A stretch of 64,000 nucleotides of DNA from Fasciola hepatica. Lineage: Eukaryota; Platyhelminthes; Trematoda; Plagiorchiida; Fasciolidae. Positions 59,251-64,000 of this stretch are shown here, one piece after another. The DNA lies in contig CANUEZ040000028.1 in the NCBI GenBank assembly GCA_948099385.1, forward strand, positions 3,472,001-3,536,000, in the 5' to 3' direction. Positions within the stretch are counted from its first letter, which is position 1. Each line of letters begins with the position of its first letter. The notes under the pieces were generated by a model. It saw only the letters and a list, made by a program, of their open reading frames with translations. It ran no database searches and was not told where the DNA came from. A program made the position numbers and the translations under genes.

Positions 59251-59864
59251 ACGAACGGTGGGGAATGGCGAGGATGGCAGGAGCATGTTTCATCTGTCTC
59301 AACACCACGCACCGGGCAGCAGCCTGTAGAACAAGGAATCGATGTGGTTACGAGGGCTGCACGGGCAGACACCATCGGCTGCTGCATCAGGCGAGAATAA
59401 CCATATCCGAGGCGATTGCCAAGCCCAGCGTGATTTGTTCAACTTCACAATCTGCCAGTAAACCGGTACGTTTAGGCGTAGTGGCCGTGGGAGTAGTGAC
59501 TCCGACTGGGATAGTCAAGGCGTTGGCTTTCGTTGATAGTGGATCCGACACCACTTTAGTGAAAGAGCGGTTTGCCGACAAACACCAACTGGCTAAAGGT
59601 GCGACGTCGTTAGCAGTGAGCACGGTGGGCGGAACACAGGTAATGACTGCCGGTAGATTAAGGCTGCAACTCATCTCTCTAGACACTAACGAGGAAATTG
59701 AACCAACGGAGGCATTCACGTTAGCGGATCTCCCCATGCGAGCACCAAGGTCGGTGAACGCAATCTTGACTCGGTGGCCCCACCTGCAGGATGTAACCGT
59801 CGTAGACTGGGAAGATGATGAGGTGGATCTCCTCATCGGATGCGACGTGCCAGAGGCGCATTGA
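59251..59864 (+). pseudogene. BEL B right arm: 5'-truncated Gag-protease
   Basis: Begins inside the zinc-knuckle region (RWGMARMAGACFICLNTTHR). It then carries the protease with FVDSGSDTTLV and the same in-frame TGA (59,862-59,864) as element A. Roughly the first 370 residues of Gag are absent, so it has no start codon of its own. Confidence 0.88.
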
Positions 59865-62800
59865 GTGCTTGACCAAAGAGTGGGCGACCGCCAGGCACCT
59901 TATGCCGTACGCACGGCTCTGGGATGGATGTTATACGGTCCAGTAGGGGTACGCGGTTCCGTGAATTACTTATCCGCCGAAACGGACCGCATAGAGTATC
60001 ATCTGCAACGGCTTTATGAAAAGGAGTTTCATGACATTGGGGACGAAAGACCGACGTTGTCTCAAGAGGATCACTTCGCTCTACAAACGGTGCGGCAAGG
60101 CTCTAGAGGCCTCAAAAAACAGTTCGAGGTTCCCCTCCCATGGCGCACACCGGTCGACCCGTGGACTGACAACAGAAATTATGTTCTCCAACGATTACTA
60201 CGACTAAAAGAACGCTTCATTCGAGACCAGAATCTGTGGGAACGATACGCGGATTTGATGAAGCGAAACGAGGCCCTCGGTTACGTTGAAAAGGTGCCTG
60301 TCAACACCGACAGCAAAAGGGTATCTGGTATCTGCCTCACCATCCGGTTATCAACCCCAAGAAACCCAATAAACTGCGGGTGGTTTTCGACTGTGCGGCC
60401 AAGTTCCAGGGCAAGTCGTTAAACGATCGCCTACTACAGGGGCCTGACTGGACCACACCACTGATCGATGTTCTGTGCCGTTTCAGAGTGGGTAAAGTGG
60501 ATTTGTCTGCTGACATTAGGGAAATGTTCCATCAGGTGAAGATTCCGGTAGGAGAACGAGATGCTTTGCGTTTCCTGTGGTGGGAAGGGAGCGACCGGGA
60601 CAACGCAGTGGTGAATTATAGGATGACCGTCCACCCCTTCGGAGCCATATCGTCACCATTTTGTGCCAACTACGCCCTCCGAGAATCAGCGAACAAACAT
60701 GGCGATCTAATACATCGGACGGTGGTAGAAAGCGTCAGCAGGAACTTCTACGTCGACGACTACCTTGGGTCATTCGATGATGTGGAATCAGCTCTAGAGC
60801 AGTTCAGGGGTCTGACGAGATTGCTGGAAGAGGGTGGCTTCCATCTAACTAAATGGATGTCGAACGCTTCGGAAGTGCTGAAGGTCATCCCGTATCACGA
60901 AAAGGCCGAAAGGGTAAGAGATTTGGACGGCTCTCCACTTCCTATCGAGCGCACTTTAGGGATACAATGGGACGCGGAAACGGACGATTTTGTTTTCGAA
61001 CTGAACGTTCCCGAGCTGCCAATAACCCGTCGTGGCATACTATCTGCCGTCTCAAGTTTGTTCGACCCGCTCGGTTTCGTCTCACCATGGCTGCTACCCG
61101 GAAAGATCTTGCTGCAGCGGCTGTGCCGTAAGAAAGTTGATTGGGACCAGTCACTGGACCGAGGGGACCGGCTGGACTGGGAGGAATTTTTGAACACCTT
61201 GAAGAAATTAGGGGACATATGAATACCACGATGTTTGACCCCTGGCCATACGACACGGACTGGAGAACTACATGCCTTTTCCGATGCATCCGAAGTCGGT
61301 TATGGAGCTGTGGTGTACGGACGATGGTGCGCAGGAGATGGACAATATACCACGAGGATCCTGTTTGCCAAAGCCCGCGTTGCCCCACTGAAGTCGGTCT
61401 CAATCCCACGCTTTGAACTCAGCGCAGCCGTGTTGGCAGTCAGGGTGGTGCAAGCTGTGAAGAGATGTTTCGATCTCTACATTTGGTCGGTGAGCTTCTG
61501 GACGGATTCAACGATAGTACTTTACTACATTAACAACGTACGGAGCCGGGTTAGTACTTTCGTTGCTAACCGGCTCACGATTATCCACGATGAATCGGCC
61601 ACGCACCAGTGGAGTCATGTCAGGTCTGGCGATAATCCGGCCGACCTGTGCTCCCGAGGTGCGAACAACTTCAGGCAACTGGACACGTGGACGAGAGGGC
61701 CGAACTTCCTGCAATTGCCCAAACAGGACTGGCCCGTGTTCGAATTAAAACCCCCTACGGAATTGGAACTGGAGATCAAAGGCGTAGTGATAGCAACCAA
61801 CGTCGTCGAAGCGTCGCCCATTTTATCGCGACTGGTCAGGTTTTCTTCCTGGATGAAGACGCTTCGTTCGCTAGTTTGGTTAACCAGGTTCAAGATAAGT
61901 TTACTAGTCATGAAAGGGCTACGGCCCTCAGGTCGGATACCGGTCGGCCCGATAGGTCCCGATGAGCTACAAGCGGCAGAGTACGATATTTTCAGAATGA
62001 TACAACGCGAGGCTTTCGCCCGAGAACTCAAGAGGGCGGAAGAAGTGGGGCTGACCAATGAAGACATGCCATCTCCAAGAGGCGAGCTGAAGCGTTTAAA
62101 CCCCAAAATCATCAACGGACTGCTGCGGGTGGATGGTAGGCTGACCAACGCCCACCTGAACTTCGACACAAAGTATCCTATACTGCTGCCTGCGAGACAA
62201 CCTGTAGTAGAGCTAATGATTCAACACGTCCACGCCGTGGAGGGACATGCCGGGGAAAGTCACGTGACGAGCGTCATCCGAAAGCGTCTTTGGTTGTTGA
62301 GAGGACGAGAGACTGTAAAACGCGTAATCCGACGGTGTGTGCAATGCAGGAGACGCAATGCCACAGCAGGAAAACAACTCACGGCCCCACTACCAGAATG
62401 CAGGGTAACTACGGGCTGGTGGCCGTTCAGTGACACCGGGTTGGACTATTTCGGGCCCTTGTGGATCAAGTGCGGGAAAAGATTAGAAAAGCGATACGGA
62501 TGTATCATGACGTGCATGAAATCACGTGCGGTGCACCTAGAAGTCGCACATTCGATGACGACCGATTCGTTTCTACTGGCCTTGCAAAGATTTATCAACC
62601 GAAGAGGCGTACCGGCCGATATATACTCAGATAATGGATCGAACTTTGTGGGCGCTCAACGGGAATTGCAGCGTTGGCACAAGAACATAAACAGGGACGA
62701 ACTGCAGAATCGAACCGTGGCCTACGGCATACGCTGGCATTTCAACCCCCCACAGGCCAGTCACTGAGGCGGCATATGGGAACGCATGATCCGGTCCGCC

Positions 62801-63337
62801 AGACGGATATTGCTGTCAATCATGGAGCAGCAGCCGCCCGACGACGAGACCCTGAACACCGTCATGACTGAGGTGGAGCGAATCCTGAACAACCGCCTCC
62901 TGGTTCCAGTATTGAACGGCGACCCCACCCACCTGGCGCTCACCCCAAACGACTTATTGACGCTAAGGTCGAACGAGGGTTTCCAAGGGCCGGTAAACCT
63001 TCGTGGGAGCTACCTCCACGGGTGGAAGCAAGCGAATTATCTGGCCAAGGTCTTCTGGAGGCGATGGCTACGGGAGTACCTACCGGCTTTGCAGACTCGA
63101 CAGAAGTGGATGGCCAAAACAAGACCATTCAAAGTTGGGGACGTGGTTATGATCGCCGACGAACGCGCACATTTCAGCGCTTGGTCTTTGGGAGTAGTTA
63201 CGGAAACCATCAAAAGCACTGACGAAATGATAAGAACGGTGAAGGTGAAGACAGCTAACGGAGTGCTCATTCGTGACATACGCAGTATTAACCTACTCGA
63301 GAGCGAAGACGGAGGAGCTGATAACCCTGTGGCCTAG
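59865..63337 (+). pseudogene. BEL B right arm Pol, several breaks
   Basis: Same domains as element A Pol. Breaks: the frame change at about 60,315 shared with A; a private TGA at 61,220 (AGA in A) at the RT-RNase H border; and a TGA at 62,765 within the integrase, shared with the left arm. It keeps the six-C run and the DYFGPL glycine that A has lost. The DUF5641-type tail is in 62,786-63,337. Confidence 0.88.
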
Positions 63338-64000
63338 TAAACCTTTTTCACACCAGTAGTCGAGGTGGATAAAGAAACACCATATATACCACACAATCTC
63401 CGTCAAACACGTTAAGGTGCTCGCGGTCCCTTCGTTGACATTACAGAAGGTTCTTTCCGATATGTGGTGATGAGTGCGATTCCATTATACATCCCGATAC
63501 ATACACACATGCACGACGCACTCTACATCCCGTAAACCCATCATACATGTGACAGTGTTCTTTGTTCGCCTTTTGTTGACGCTACCGAATGCCCCTTGCA
63601 CATGTGGAAGTAGTGGAGCTCAGGTCACACATGCATGCTACATTTACTCGTTTTCTTGCCACGCGGTCTTTTGTTGACATTGCAGAAAGTCATCCTTTGA
63701 TGTGTAGTCATAACTGTGATTTCATTGTAACCCCGGCACACACACACACACGCACGCACACACACACACACACACACTCAAGCGCGTACATCCAGGACCA
63801 GACGGCCCCTTACGAGGACAACGTCTATGTGACCATTCACGCCCGCCATCGGTCATTTGGTCTTGTGGAAGATGTAGACTAGCCTCACGTCTATGTAGCC
63901 AATGGGTTAGGTGCGACCAGTAGTAGAACGTCGACGACGAGCATTAGACGCGCGCACTGACAGCAGGGCCTAGGCAGGTAGGAAGAATCAGTACCTTTAT
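63338..64000 (+). repeat. BEL B 3' untranslated region, cut by the window end
   Basis: Has the same three repeat modules as element A, with a longer CA/CG tract at 63,735-63,779. It is the inverse of 56,812-57,514 in the left arm. The 3' LTR should follow about 40 bp past 64,000. Confidence 0.8.

Larger units (their letters stand above)
56434..64000. mobile_element. BEL/Pao element B, palindromic (inverted 3' half + truncated gag-pol)
   Basis: The left arm, 56,434-59,248, is the minus-strand copy of the BEL 3' half (LTR, 3' region, integrase, end of RNase H). After two extra bases (ta, 59,249-59,250) a plus-strand segment starts inside gag and runs through pol into the 3' region, leaving the window at 64,000. 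The left arm is the inverse of 61,604 onward. Both arms carry the same private changes relative to element A, including a CGA-to-TGA stop in integrase (58,085-58,087 and 62,765-62,767), so they come from one molecule. Their junction corresponds to element A positions ~46,012 and ~43,655. Confidence 0.92.

Noticed and set aside
58085..59308. 407-residue minus-strand open frame with an ATG at 59,308
   Set aside because: Its first ~19 residues are antisense gag from the opposite arm, read across the palindrome junction. The real content is BEL RNase H-integrase from 59,248 downward with no start of its own.

Overview
The window is repeat-rich nuclear DNA from a metazoan, most probably a parasitic flatworm and, as a guess, a trematode. 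The evidence is the mixture of RTE-like and CR1/Jockey-like LINEs with Gypsy and BEL/Pao LTR elements, introns of 35-38 nt in one gene beside a 6.4-kb intron in its neighbour, and the absence of any prokaryotic gene organisation. I can recognise only two host genes in 64 kb. They are convergent: a BPHL-like alpha/beta-hydrolase on + (10,766-19,846, three coding exons) and a UXT prefoldin-like gene on - (20,673-21,242, four exons). Both can be joined in frame across GT-AG splice sites. The hydrolase has alanine where its family has the catalytic serine.

Layout. 1-1,680: nothing recognisable. 1,682-4,986: RTE-like LINE (+). 4,987-7,390: nothing recognisable. 7,395-9,560: decayed Gypsy integrase (+) split by a CR1/Jockey fragment (-). 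10,766-21,242: the two host genes, with an antisense LINE and a short RTE 5'-end fragment inside the large hydrolase intron. 22,254-23,079: LINE and Gypsy scraps. 23,398-27,042: second RTE copy (-). 27,054-32,760: a Gypsy relic (-) apparently split by a tandem LTR array (28,483-32,296; LTR-internal-LTR-internal-LTR, period 1,808 bp). 34,402-34,540: (AT)n. 34,541-38,990, 39,309-40,625 and 41,031-50,146: three CR1-type LINEs (-). The last is split by a BEL/Pao element (42,125-48,817) with two 379-bp LTRs that look identical and a 5-bp target duplication. 51,000-53,217: RTE relics (-). 53,218-56,433: second, truncated Gypsy tandem array. 56,434-64,000: a second BEL/Pao element that is a palindrome: a minus-strand 3' half joined head-on at 59,249 to a plus-strand gag-pol-3' segment that runs off the window.

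The retroelements share a pattern. Copies of three unrelated families (RTE, the Gypsy deletion derivative, BEL/Pao) carry the same premature stops or frameshifts as their sister copies. Each was therefore probably copied from an already broken source, presumably mobilised in trans, although DNA-level duplication is not excluded. The least ordinary features are the palindromic BEL element, the tandem Gypsy deletion derivative that keeps a primer-binding-like site next to RNase H-integrase sequence, and the BPHL-like protein without its nucleophile. All identities and similarities were judged by eye; no search or alignment was run.
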